Positions 32,573 to 47,100 of a DNA stretch of 64,000 nucleotides are shown here, piece by piece; the stretch's first letter is position 1; every line of letters begins with the position of its first letter. The translations under genes and the position numbers were made by a program. The DNA comes from Quercus robur. Lineage: Eukaryota; Streptophyta; Magnoliopsida; Fagales; Fagaceae. Under the pieces are notes generated by a model. That model searched no databases. It was given only the letters and a program-made list of their open reading frames with translations, and was not told the DNA's origin. The stretch covers positions 24,341,351 through 24,405,350 of the forward strand of contig NC_065544.1 of the NCBI RefSeq assembly GCF_932294415.1, read 5' to 3'.

Positions 32573-35500
32573 CTGTGGGGCAATTAATCAAGAATTTGAT
32601 ATAAATGGGAATTCATGCAGAAATTACAAAGTGAGTTGATATATGTGAACAGAAACTACAAATGTTAGCATCCCCGCTAACAGCCAATCTATAAAAGTAG
32701 ACACTTCAACAAAAGTAAAAAAGAAAGAAAGAAAATTAAAGGCAAAGAAACAAGATGAATCTCTTCCCTAGATTTTGTTTTTAATAAAAAAATAAAAAAA
32801 ATTGTATTACCAATAGGGGTGTATTTAAAGCAGCTTCACAAAAGAACAGGTTGGATAAAATAATCCAACCTCCCCTAGATTTTATTAAAAATGCATTAAC
32901 CTCTCTTGTTTTTTTAAAAATTACTCAATTACTGCCCAAGTTTCATATTTATTATGCACTTTAGTCCAATCTATTACTGATACAAACAGAAACCTTTAAC
33001 GCCAAAATTAATATTATGTGAAATAATAAAAGTAACCTCACCTAGTTAATCAAACTTTTGAATACATATGATAAGGGCTGTTAAACCCATTCTTCATCAA
33101 TAATAAGAGAAACCTCTCTCTCTCTCTCTCTCTCTCTAACATATGATAGTTTAGGTATACTGCAACTCTTACTCCTTTCATTTTAAGTCCAACGGATAGG
33201 TAGATGTTCTTTGCAAGGCAAGATCGACGAAAAATTCATCTACAATCAATTGAATAGAGTTGTCTCTTGCAATTGATCTTTACCTAAAGTTTATCTATGA
33301 GGTGAGATATCATACCATACAAGATAAGACCACCATCAATGATAATAATGGAGCAGCACATGAGGAAGAAACCTACACAGAAGAAATTAAGATAACAAGG
33401 TAAGACTAAGCACAGTACCTCTCCCCCCTTACGACGCTTTGTTGGTGGGCCATAATCTGCACCAAACTTTCCAAGCTCAGCAACAGGCCTCCTTTTTGCA
33501 CTTCGTTCTCTCTCTGGCACCCTTTTGTCATTTCTTCTTGTTCTGGGGTCCTCTACATACTCCTCTCTTATTTCAGGCCTCTTCTTCTTTTTCTTCTTCT
33601 TTGCCTTCTGTCTTTCTTCTTCCTCCCTCTCACTTCTGATTGCTGCTGCATATTTTTTTATCTCTACTAACTTTTCTTGCCCTTCAAACCATCTTCCATC
33701 CTCTCTAGGTTTCTTTTTTGCAGACTCCTCAGCCAAAGTCCTCCTCTCCTGCTTCCTGTGCTTTGCAATATTTGATAATTCAACTATTCTTTTAGTCTTC
33801 TGGAACTCAAAACTAGGACTTCCATCCTGACTGACCTGGTCCAGGTCAATAATTTCTTTGGGCCGTTTGATTATGATTTTCTTCTGAGGCTGTTCTCTAT
33901 CTGTTTCTGTAGGTGGCCGTATCACGATAGAGCGTTTATGAGATTCCAGCTGATCTCTTACTGTATTTGCTGGTGGTCGTATTTTGATAGAGGGTTTAGG
34001 GGTCTCTGCATCTTCAGGTTTCATCTTGTTGGGAATTATTATTTTATTAACCTTAACAGCTGACTTCCCAGTTTCAGGATTGGGAGTGACTGGTTGGTCT
34101 GAACTTAGTGCTGCTTCAACAGCAAGATTATCAGAAAACTTATCGATGGAACCACACTTGAACTTCACTGGAAGAACTTTTGCCTTCAAACTAGATTTTT
34201 CAGCCTCAGGAGTTTCGACCACGGCAATTTTTGTAGCACTTTTTGGAATGGCCTTCTTTGTCTGAGTTTTCTGCTGGGTCTGACTAGAAGGATCCAGAGG
34301 TTTTATTTTTACAGGTGCCTTTTCTGGATCAGCAGTTTCAACGTGTGCTTCTAGATCTTCTCCATACTTAGGGCAGTTCTTGTTTGTCCTCATATGTCCA
34401 AGCTGGTCATCAAAAGGTGAACAGTCAATACTTAATCTCTCTCTCTTTTGTTAAAACATCATAGCATCTCTAAAGTAACAAGGTAATATTACACACCTGA
34501 CCACATGCCCCACAAACAAAACTCTCTCTTGCAGATTTCTTCTCCTTAAAAACCTGGTTTCAGTCAGGAGAGTTAATTAATGCAGTCTTGGGCAGCAGAT
34601 GTAAACACTATATGTTATGACAACCATTCACAAAAAAAGCATGTACTTTCAGATTACAACCATACAGCAGATTGGCTCTAGAACAGAAATGAACTCAAAA
34701 TAAGTACAATTCAATACTCCCCTGTAAAATGAAGCAGTTTTCCAGACATTTGAAATTACATCCACCCAGAAAAATAAACATTTTTAGAGGGAACCACTGC
34801 ATATAACACAGTTTAAAACCAGATCAAGGGAAAATCACTAGAGCCAAAATTTGTCTCCATTCTCAAAATTTTTTTTAAAAAGTAAAATTTCATTAAAAAA
34901 AGGTTAGAAGGGCGCCAACCATTTGTCTCTGCTCTCATGATAAGCTAATGGACAATAATATGTGCGCATTCAATAAAAATTCATGTTTTCCCAGTAAATA
35001 CACTAAATTCTTCACGTGCTTTCTAATAATTCTTGTAAAATTGTCATTTTGGGGATGATTCCTGGTAGATCAAACAATTTCATCGAATTGAGTATTATTG
35101 TATATTATTGTATGTGCAATAAGAACACCATACCAGCAACATCAATGAACCTGACTACTTAAGTTGTTCATAATACATTTTTAGCTTTTAGAATCTATTT
35201 CTTGGTTCAAGATCCCCCTTCCTTGACTGAATAAAAAATAAATACATCTATTCCAGCCATATGGGAATGGGAATATGAACTTATATTCTATAGCATGACA
35301 ATTGAGTCGATTTCATGAATATATGTTTACTCCATACTGGGAAAGACCACAATAGGGTTAGTCTATATACATTCTAATTATGAAAAGGGATTACCCAAGC
35401 ATATTTAAATGAGCACTACATTTACATATGGATCCCTATCTTGTTACATTCCGCTTAGGCATTATAAAAAAAAGTATAGTAATTCTCAAACAATGAATGA

Positions 35501-36012
35501 ACCAAAGATGCATTGGTATCAATAAGGCACTCCAACATTTGGCATTTAAGGGCCTCTGATAGTTACTGCTAGAGGAAAGTGTGGTTTCAGGCCATATCAG
35601 GTTTAAAGATAAATTTGGGGAAATCAGAATTGGTACTAGTAGGTCATGTGCCAAATGTTGAAGTACTAGCAGACATCTTGGGATGTAAAGTGTTTGTGCC
35701 ACCACTTGGGCCTTCCTCCTTTAGGGGCAACTTTCAAACAAAGGCTGTATGGAATTCTGTTCTGAAAAATATAGATAAATGCCTAGCTGGGTAGAAAAGG
35801 ATGTATCTTTCCAAGGGTTGTAGATTCATACTGACTAAATTCACTTTTTCTAACCTATCAACCTACTACCTATCTCTATTTCCCATTCTCATGGGGGTAG
35901 CTCATTCTATAGAGCAACGTTATGAATACCGTTTCGGTGCCAATTCCAGTTTGTTCATTGGAATGTAATATCTCGGTACCGGCCTATTTCAGCATACAAT
36001 TTCCGGATTACC

Positions 36013-36050
<38 letters not shown>

Positions 36051-38148
36051 CAAATTTTATAAAAAAAAATTATTATTATTATTAAGCTAAATATTCAAAT
36101 TGCAAAGAAAATACAAGTTTTGTAGAAAAAAAAAAAAAAAAAACCATTACATAAATGATACACCTTCCAATAAACTTCCCATTTACTTGCAAAAGTCTTC
36201 CCCCCCCCCCCCCCAAAAGCCCACATGAATATCATCTTTCCCTAGGAGCATTGATTAGTTTTACCACTCCTTAATTACCGTGAGTTCTCTTCCCAAAAAA
36301 GTTACTATCATCTTCATCTTCTATCTATTTTTCTCTCACGGACCATACACCCTCTCTGACTCCATTCTCATCTTTCTTTCTTTTTCCCCACCACACCAGC
36401 AGATCTGATCCACTGTTTTCCTTCTACAAACATCAACAAAGTAAGGATGTAAGGGACTTGTCTAGTCATCTTTTCCTTATACTCTGAAATCATATTTTGT
36501 TTTTGGTTTAAGGAGAAGAATACCCAACACTCCTTTACTTGCAAAAGTCTCCCCCCAGCCCACGTGAATATCATCTTTCCCTAGGAGCATTGATTAGTTT
36601 TACCACTCCTTAATTACTGTGAGTCCTCTTCTCAAAAAGTCACTATTATCTTCATCTTCTTTCTATTTTTCTCTCACAGACCATACACCCTCTGTGACTC
36701 TCCATTCTCATCTCTCTTCTTTTCTTTTCTTTTTCCTTTTCCCCCACCACACCAGCAGATCTGATCCACTGTTTTCCTTCTACAAACATCAACAAAGTAA
36801 GCATGTAAGGTGCTCGTCCAGTCATCTTTTCCTTATACTCTGAAATAATATTTTGTTTTTGGTTTAAGGAGAAGAATACCCAAATCTCATTCCGGCCGGC
36901 CAAATCTTCTGTTTCAGCCAGTATTGACCGAAACTCACCGGAACAGCCCAAAACTTTGTCCGAGATGGAACAGGGGGTTATCATTCTGCTTTGCATATCA
37001 GTACAATATTTTCCGGCCATTCCGGCCGGAACAAAACAAAATTCAAAACATTGGTATAGAGAAGTTGCAAAGGGATTTCTTGTGGGGTGGAATTGGAGAT
37101 AAGTTTAAGTACCCTCAGGAGCTTTGGGCAAAATTCTAACTGTTGATAACTCACGAAGCGGCGAATAATCATTATAGATTGGTGTTGTATGTGTAAGATG
37201 GCTGGGGAAACAATGGATCTCCTAGCTTGAGAGCTTTGGAGTATGGTTTTTTCTCCTTTTCACTGGGCGGGTGATTCCAGAGCTTTTAGCTTGTTGGCAA
37301 GGCAAGTTTGCCAGATGTAGTAATATAGTAATTTGGAATGTGATACCGCATTTCTTACATGGTGCATTTGGAGAGAGAAATGCCAAAAATTTTGAGGGTT
37401 GGGAAAATTTTGTTCTGAATCTGAAACTTTTATTCCTCAAATCTATATTTGAGTGGGTGAATGCTTCTGGTCTCTTTTCTTTTGCCAGTATGCTTAAGAT
37501 GCTTGATAGCTGTACTTTTAGTACTTACTGTTGGTGTATGTCTTGTATACATCCTAAGTACATGGGTTTTGCCCCTTTGCAGTTTTATTATTTATTTTTT
37601 TAAGATATATTTTTTCAGTAATAACAAATTTGGATTGCTTTAAGAACTCAAATAGATATGGAGTATATGAGAGATTCTCTTAAAGAACTAAAGTCTAAGA
37701 TTTTAAAGATCCACAAAATCTACAATAAAGCATTTTTGATCTAGATAGTGGATAGATGAATCTTGCCAATAATTATAGAACATTCAAACAAAAAACGTAT
37801 AAAAGCATATTTGATCTGGATAGATGAATCCTAAGGGTATGTTTGGATGGAGGGAAAGTAAGTGGCTGGAAATTCCAGCCACCTTCTAGCCACCTCTCCT
37901 CTACTCTCCCTCCATCAAATCATAGGGTAAATCCTTCAAAGTTCACAATAATTTCTCTATCTCCAAATTGTTCAAAAAGGCATTGAGGAGTCACATTCCA
38001 AATGAGGCTATATGTGTCTACCAAACAACCCTTGCCAATAGGAGTAGACATCTATCACCTTCTTTGAAATCATCCAATGAATTGCAAAAAGATGTAAGAG
38101 CACAAAGCAAAGCAATAGCAAACAATCGATGAAGTAGTAGTTGATACA

Positions 38149-38179
<31 letters not shown>

Positions 38180-41100
38180 CTTCTAGTGTTTGGAAGGGAA
38201 CCCCAAACTATGGAGCCGGGGATTTTGAAGAAACTAAATGGGAACACACACTCTTCTCAGGCATTCTTTCCTATCCAAAATCATACTCTCTATCACCTCC
38301 ATTTTTTTTTTATAAGCAAAAATAATTTATATAAAAAGAAAGAACGCTCAAAAGCAAGCATCTGCAAAGAATTACAACAGGCACTCATGATGTCCAAAAA
38401 ATCAATAATAGAACTTCAGGATACCCCCTAATCAATGTACAATATTCAAACATAGTTCTCAAAAAGCTTTTTTGAATATCTTGCATGGATCTTCATTCTA
38501 AAAAGTCCAATGATTCCTCTCTCTCCATATGGTCTAAATAATGCAACATGTAGCTTGCCACACTACCCTATTACAGTGGCTTCCAAACACCCCTCTCTAA
38601 ATAGTTAACAAATCAATTACTTGGCATGGCATTACCCAACGTACCCCAAAAACCACAAGTGCAAAAGACTAAAGCTCCCTAGTAATAGTACAGTGCAACA
38701 ACAAATGCTCAAAACTGTTTCAACACTGCCCTTACACATGATACATCTATTAAAAATCACTAGCTTCCGTATAACAAGGTTATCTATCATCAATACAGAA
38801 TTCAAAGATGCAGTCCATACAAAAAAAAAAAAAGCTAACTTACTTGGAACCTTACTGGCCCAAACACCTTTCCAAGGGAATACAGAATTGAGTGCACACT
38901 GCAAACATGCTTAAAAGGACTAACACTGAATTTCCCCTTCCCATCTGGCTTCCAAAATAAACAATCCTCATTACTTTCTACAACCTCTTTAGAGTGAACT
39001 ACATCCATGAACTAATTCACCCCTTCTATTTCCCAACCCATGAGCTCATTCCTCTGTCACTGCCTTAATTCACATGTCATTTTTTACTTTTTTATTTTTT
39101 TACTATTTCTACTAGTATTTATTTTAGGCCTTCTGTTACCTCTTTTCATTCCCTTAACTTTTCTCACTGATGAATGTATTATTTTAGGCCTTCTGCTACC
39201 ACTTTTCATTCACTTACCTTGAATCAAATCACTCTCCTTTAATGCTAGCTTGACGTATTCTCATTAGCTAATCAGGGTTGCCCACATCTACTTTCCACCA
39301 TTCTACTTTATCATAAATCATATTCTCTGCTTCCTCCCAATTTGTAAAAATGGTCTAACAAAACCTATTTGTAATAGTCATACACTCTTCCTTACATTAT
39401 TGATTCTCTTAGCATCACTATACTAGACCTAATGATCATATCAATTATAAAGACATTAGTATAGATGGGAAAATACATAGTTGGGGGACAGGGACGGACC
39501 CAGGTAGGGGCCCGGGCCCCCTGGCCCAATTTTTTTTTTTACTTATTTCATATATCATTTCTATAGTTGGTCCCCCTTCCAAAACCTTAGGGCCCCCCTC
39601 CAACTAGAAACTATCTAACACAAAAATTGAACAAAAACAATAAAAACATTCACAATGGTGATTGTATTTTAGCAAAAAAACTATTTTACCACCAAAGAAC
39701 CATGTGTAATTGGAAAAGCTAAAGCTAAATTTTTTGCAACTACAGTAAACTGGTACAAATACCAATTGACTGTAGCAAGTTGTTAAAAATAAAATACAAT
39801 ATTTTATTAATATTATCTCTACCTTCAATTAAAAAACTCAAATTCTCTCTTCCTTTATTATTTTAATGAGTTGTTCATATTATTCTAAAATGATGTGGTA
39901 AAAAAATAGAAAATTTGATGTTGGGTGTATTGTAAAATGAGATGGTAAAATAGATAAAATAATTTTTTGAGGTGCTAAAAGTTAAATTTTTTAGCACCAC
40001 TACTATGAATGCTCTAACTTCAACCAAAAAAAAAAAAAAAATCCTAGCCAACCTAGTATTAAAAATAAACATTATTATTTATTTTTTTGTCTTTGTTGGT
40101 AGATGATTGCATCTTAATGTATTAAGAAACAATAATTTTGTGTATTTATAATTTGTTAATACTATAAAGATGCCTATTTGGAGTTTTTTTTTTTTTTTTT
40201 TTTTTACTCCGGCCCCTCTAGTTTGAAATCTTAGGTCTGTCCCTGGCCGGGGATATGGGTATCCTCATGCGGCTTTTCTAGTGGTTGATGCATCTTTTAA
40301 AAAATTTCTAATGTAGTGAATTTCCAATAAGTACTGAAAGAATTTTAACGTGTGATGCCACCCAAGACAAAGAAACAAAGATGAATGAGGTCACTTGCCT
40401 TGACTTTATCTCCCGATATTTTGATTTTCTTACTGACTAGACCAACACTTGTGATATCATTCTTTTTCGTTAAAGCTTTCACCTTTCCATACTTGCCTTT
40501 TTTCGCAATAACATTTTCTACCTGCCACCAAAACACAGAGCGCATTCTATTATCCTCAATTCTACCAACTACCATCATTAGAGAGGAAGGGGGTACATGA
40601 AAGACAGAAACTCCATATGTATTTGAAACAGGTAAATAAAACCAATAAGCACGAGTGGAATATATAATGTAAATCATTCTTACCTCCTTCATGTCTTTAT
40701 TAAATATCTCTTTGGAAGAATAGGACCCATCAGGTTGGGCAGTACTGACAATTTGCTTGATCCGATTTGTGTTCTCAAAACCAAAACTTGGTTGCAAGCC
40801 CAAAGCCAGCCCTGTTTCCTCCCTCACAACTTTAGTCTTTTTCTTCTTCCTCCTCTCAGCCTCATCATCTGCAGAAAAGTTTCAAGGTGAGATTTGATGA
40901 CGTTACAACAATTACTACATGCCAAAAAGTTACAGATTTAGAATGGATTCTGCCCAAATATTAATATCCGTTTCATGCATTGACAAAAAAAAAGTATCCA
41001 ACTATCTATAGAGACAATAATTTTATTTTTTGGCTGATAGTTACAATCACATGCAAAAAAGTGGCCTAATCAATTCCATGAGTTTTCCAAAACTTTTTGG

Positions 41101-44100
41101 CAAATTAGAAAAAAAAAAAAAAAGATATTCCCTCCATCTAATAGCATCTGTGTAGCAGAAATATAATTATCGCAAAGGCCCATAAATGTGAACAGATAGA
41201 AGTTTATAAAGCTCCCCCATATATAATACCACTGTGTTTGAAACTCCTTTAGTGAGACTAAAATATCAATACCTTCCATGAGTAACCTGCATAATTCGGC
41301 AGCTTCAGCGGCTTCATCTTCATTTTCCTCTTCCGCCTGAGCTATGGATGGGCGCCTTCTCATTTTGAGCCCCTTAACACCATCTGCTTTGTCATGCTTT
41401 GACTCATAGTTACCTACTTCTTCTTCACATTCCTCTGCATCAAGAAGATTCTCTAAATCCCCAGCAAATGAATCAAGATCACTATTTCCTTCAGAGTCAC
41501 TCTCATTTTCACGATCTAAGGCAGAAAGACTCTGAACTTGTCGTTCCCAAATCTCCTGACACTTCTCTCTTGTCTGCTGTTGCAGTTGAAGAAATGACAT
41601 CCGCTGGCCACGCGCATACTTGCTGATAGTTGTGGGATCAATCTGTATCCCCGATGCAGCTTGCTCGCTTGAAAGTTTGCGTATCATAGCAATACGGTGC
41701 CACCTAGTCAGTTTCGCAATCTCCTCCTCACAAACATCAAACTTCAGAAGAACCTGTAAATTCATATACAGTTAAGAGATTAAAAACATGAATTACAATA
41801 AATATAAAACAAATTTTAAAATGCAAAAAAGAAAAAAAAAAAAAAAAGTCATAAAATTTGGATATACTAGTAGGTTCCAATATCAATAGAAGAGCAAGAA
41901 CTATTTTTCTCCACTGCTTAAAATGGTCGTACCCAGTGCGCAAAGCTCCCAGTTTTGTGGGGTAAGAGAGGTCATGGTAGGCAACCTTACTCTCAATTTT
42001 TCTCCTCTACTACTAAAGAAAAAATAAAAAATACAAAAAGTCATTCAAAGTACTGTGCCTTCCCCAAGGATGAGAAATGCTATAGTGATAGGAAACTATG
42101 ACATGATTTTGCGAGAGAACAAGCAATACAAGTAGGATAGTAGAGATTCAAAGAAAAACCAGCAGTAAGGAAATAGAAATCAATTATTAGCTTCCAGTCA
42201 AATCTCCACATGCATATATATTGCAATCCATACATCAAACAAAATTAGTTTCTAGATTATTCTTGTTAAACCTGAATAACAAAAGGCTAGAAGCAAAACT
42301 CATGCATCAACTAATACATAAGGCTAGAAATAAAATAACTCCTGCAAAAGTAAGTTAACCCAGACACCTCTATAAACCATTAAAATGAATCTAATAAACC
42401 CCCTATGCATTGTTATCAACAATCACCTCTGGTGTTGCAAAAAATTGAGCTTTGAGCAGTTATAAGGTTTTTCTTTCTACTCACAGGGAAGTAAAAAGGT
42501 GAAGGCACTATGTGACCAAATTTTTGTTAAAGCATCCAATTGAAAAGCTAAAGTTCTTCTCTTAACACAAACTCTCACCTCCAAAACCAACAGAGAACAC
42601 AATGGAAATAGAGAAAGGCCAATTTGACCCAACCCAAACAGAGACAAATGACCCACCCTGTGGACTCCAAGAAAAAACTCATAAACAAACAAAAGAAAAC
42701 CAAAACCATAAGCTATCAGTTAGCAATTTTATCCAGCTTTCTAACACCAACTCTGTTACATAGACTCAGAACTTCACCCCAAAGTATCCATGTCAACAAA
42801 ACTAATATGGATACACATATTGAAACTCACATCCCAGATTCTATTGGATTTACAGATACAGGTTCATCTCCCAACCCAGAGAGAGAAAACAAAAAAGCTT
42901 AAATTCCACACATTAGCACCGGGCATGCCTAGGTGTGAAGGAATGTACAGAATCTGACTGCATCAAGAATTAGCTTATAGCAGAACTTCAGCAATCAAAG
43001 GCAACCTTGCAAGAGCCCACTTAGTGTCCAAATAAGTTCTGATGATCAAGGTTAAGACTAAGAGAAAGCACGAAGAAATTTAAATAGGAAGGCAATTTGC
43101 CTTTTCTTTAGTTATTGGTAATTACCCATGCACCCATTAAATCTTGAAACTACTACCTCACCCTCCGCATCGCTCTTAAAAACAGATGTGCCAATTGAGT
43201 TAGACCTCATTTGTAATTTGCAAGTTTAGTTTGCAATTGTCATGTTCCTTTCTGCCTTCACAACTAACATTCTTATAAGTAATTGGGACATTTTAATCAA
43301 AAGAAGAGAAAAACAACTCAACCGCTTACACGAGTAGTGTACATGGGTTTTTAAAAAGTCAAATAAAAGTACACAAGTAGAAATGATCCAGCAAAAATAG
43401 AGATTGAATAAATACTTATAGCAGCCATCTAATCATATAGAGTATGAAATAATAATAGTTTTTAATTCAGAGGGCAAGCACTCTATGCCTTTCTTTCCAA
43501 ATAAGCCACAACACAATGAGGTATAGCACCGCAAATATCTACATTGCGATACTAACCATGGACCATATATCATGAGCAAAGGGTAAATAGAGAAACAAAT
43601 GATCAAGACTCACCACTTCGCTTACACATACAACACCAATTGACCACACACAACCTCCATTTACGAAGATTATCCATTGTTAGGATTCTCCCCATAGCAG
43701 CTGTCCATACAAAAAAGCTACCTTAGTAGGGACCTTTACATTCCAAATACTCTTCCATGAAAACTGTTGGGATAACTTAGGGGAAAGAACTTTATAAAAA
43801 GACTTTACCTCAAAATTGTAGTAAGGATCTATGATAAATAGAAAGTACATCCCAAAAAAATTATTTCCATTGTGAGTGTACCTATAATCTGCCACAGAAC
43901 TACAGAAACTTCTTCATCTCAACCTGATTAGAAGAGATCAGGAAAGGTATCCTTAAGCATCACACCCCCGCACTAGCAATCATGTCAGAAGTGAACTGCA
44001 GACCCACTACCAACCTCAAAATTAATAAACCTTGCAAAGTTATTTCTCCCATTTCTAATATGTTTCCATAAGCTAACACCATGTGAATCCACCACCACCC

Positions 44101-47100
44101 TGAGTTCCATGCACACCAAACACTTCCATATTTCAGGTCAATCATTGTACACCACAGAACATCTTTTTCAGTTGCATAGCGCCAAAGCCAGTTTCTTAAC
44201 AAAGTTTAAATAAAGTGAGCAAGCCATTCCCTTGTTGGACCAGTTTGCAAATCGTCTTCCAACTAACCAAATGGAATTTAAAAGCATCATGGAAACCACC
44301 CCCAGAGAAAGTCCCTAGGAAATTTTTTACGACAATGAGTGATACTAGCAAGAAGGGGAAACAAAGAAAGGAAATATGCTGTTAAGCTAGAAAGAGTACT
44401 CTTAATCAAAGTGATTTGTCCTCCCTTGGAAAAATAAACCTTCTTCCACCCTGCTAATATTCTTTCCCTCTTTTCTAGAATCGGGTCCCAGATCACCTTA
44501 GACTTAAATCTTGTGAACTTCCCCAACAAGAACCATATCAGAATTTCCTAGATTTATTTTGAAACCCAAGACAGCTTAAAAACAAAGCAAGACACATTTT
44601 AAATGGCCAAGCCGTTCCAGATCATTGCCACAGAGAATTAAAATGTCATCGCCAAACAAGAGGTTGGACACCATCATCAGAGAGTCATTCTTAGGCTGAG
44701 TGCAAATGTAGTAAGATTGGCAGGAGGCTCGAGATAAGATAATTCTTAGGCTCAGGGCAAAATTACATGTCCTTGTCAGATTACATTAGTGCTTTGCAAG
44801 AGGTTTAACACCCTAATATATTGAAGGGAGACTCAAGGAATGATGATTCTTAGGCTTAATGCAAATTTACATGTCCTTAAAGATAGCTATCTTTACTACA
44901 AGAAAAATATCTAGAAGTGCCTCTCCAAGCCTCACCAGGTCCCAAAAACAATCACTTGGTGGAAAAGAAGCGATGCCTCTGTAGGAGGCTCGAGAAAACA
45001 AATCAGGAGACCAGACAAATTTGAAACTTATATTCTTACCTGCATTAAGTATGTTACATGTTTTGTTTTACATGTTTTTTCTTTAACCGTACTTTTATAA
45101 CATTAATCTGTAAAATGTTATTCAAAGATATTTTTGTAATTTCCAGATTGTCTAAATGTTGGCTTCATTCACTCTAGTGGTACACATGTCTTTGCCCAGA
45201 CCTCTTTGTGCTATTGGACCAAGAGAATCTAAGGTTTCAGAATCCATAATAAAAGGATTGTGTAATTCCTACATTAGGAGTCCAAAGTCCTATGAGAATT
45301 AAGAGTACTCAAAAGTCTATATGTATGCATCATGTTACACAATAAACTTAATGGAGATCACTGTTCATGGATTGTGGTACAGTTCCAACCATGGGTATGA
45401 CCTATAAAAATAAAGATGGATAATGGAATAGACACGTGATCAAAATATGTCTTAGCAATAAAATGTGAGCTGAGAGACTAATTGAACTTGATTTAAACTA
45501 ATAAAGAAACAATTTTAATTTGCTCAGAAAAATTTACATACCTCCCGTGCTGCCTCCATGCTCAATCTACGAAGATCAGCATCTGTTCCAGTAACAGTGG
45601 CTCCTCCTCGACCAGTAACTGTTTTCTTCTTCATCATTGCACTTGACATTGGCGCCTTTGGAACAGTGCGGACATAGCTGAAACCTAGGCCCCGACCAGA
45701 TGGATCACCAACACCAGTAATTTCCATACGCTCAATATTTTCTTTTCCCTACAAGAAAAAGGAAAATGCCTATCAGTAGCATGTTGGACATCATGTCAGC
45801 TTCAACTAAACAAATCTTAATATAGTTAGTCATGAAGATAAAGTGGCTTGAGACTAAAAAGCCAATATTCATGTACTATCAACGAATAATCATAAAAAGT
45901 AGCACTGCCAGCCTCCAACACATGATCAGCAGTACGCCATACAAATTTCTCAAAAGCAGGTTAACATATTTTACCTGAACTACACATGCAAAAAAATTGC
46001 TACTCAAGCTCCACGGAGTTATCTGCAGCTCCCTCTCGATGTGTGATGCAGCAGCCAGAACTATAGCTTCATCGGGTAGCCGACTCATTGCAGATGAAAT
46101 GGAAGAAGGTAATACCCCAGAAATTCCCAAATGTTTGAGCCGGTAGATACCAGCTTGCATGCTTTCATAGGAACAAACCTAAGCCCAAAACAAGTAAAAA
46201 ACAATCAGGAGCTTTATATGAAAAGAATAAGCAATTATCAACCAAAAGCTGTTCCTGTGTAAAATGTAGTGGATAAAACAAATGTAGCAACATGGATGAA
46301 TATTTTAGGAATGCATAAGACCAATGTTGCACTTATCATCAACAAACTCTTCGACATATGTGACTATATGGTTTATTTAAAACTCATTAGATCCCAATAT
46401 ACCAGAACAATCGCATGACATGCTCACAGATGAACACGTTGGCCTACAAGCAACATACCACAACGGTTTTTCCCTATGTTCATCTTCCATTTATTTTAAA
46501 ACTCAGGATTTATTATAAAAGAGTAGAGGAGCATAAACCAAATTCAAAGAAATTACAAAAGGTGGCCTCATAACAGGAGGCACACAAAAAAGAGGTGAAG
46601 AAGATGAAAGAAACAGCAGGCTTCAATCATCTTCGGACTCTTAGTTTACCTCAATCCTATATCAGCATCAACCATGCCTCAGACCTTGTGCAGCTCACAA
46701 AAGATGGTGCCCCAAAAACTTCAACTCTAAATATGCACTACAGTGTTCAAGTAAATAAACACTAATAGCATTGAACTATATGCCCATGGTTCTAGAACTT
46801 GGTTCTACAATCTTGATTGGTTTTCCATCTTTTCACTGTATGCTTTAGTGTTGATTTAGGAGCACTCTAAACACAAATCCAAGGGTAACGGGACTTCTTT
46901 TAAAGCATTTTACGAAATAGGTTTTTTTTTTTTTTTTTGTGGCTATTTGACATACTGAATAATATTTTCTTATATTTTATTGGAGGAGACCTGAATGGTA
47001 ATGTTGAAAAAGATAGTGGGGGCTTTAAAAGAGTTCATGGAGTCCAGAGATATGGAGTAAAAAATGAATAAGGAGAGATACTATTCTAGACTTTTCAATA

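Larger units (their letters stand above)
35568..37630 (+). mobile_element. L1 LINE 3' fragment in a TAF1 intron
   Basis: The plus strand encodes reverse-transcriptase C-terminal motifs ([18 protein letters not shown]) and, after a nested insert at 35915-37053, [10 protein letters not shown]. It then runs to the C-terminal zf-RVT-like region and a 3' tail near 37630. It lies antisense to TAF1. The 5' end is missing and several stops occur. Confidence 0.8.

Noticed and set aside
33439..33830. Plus-strand Ser/Phe-rich frames
   Set aside because: They are antisense shadows of the Lys/Arg/Glu-rich TAF1 exon.
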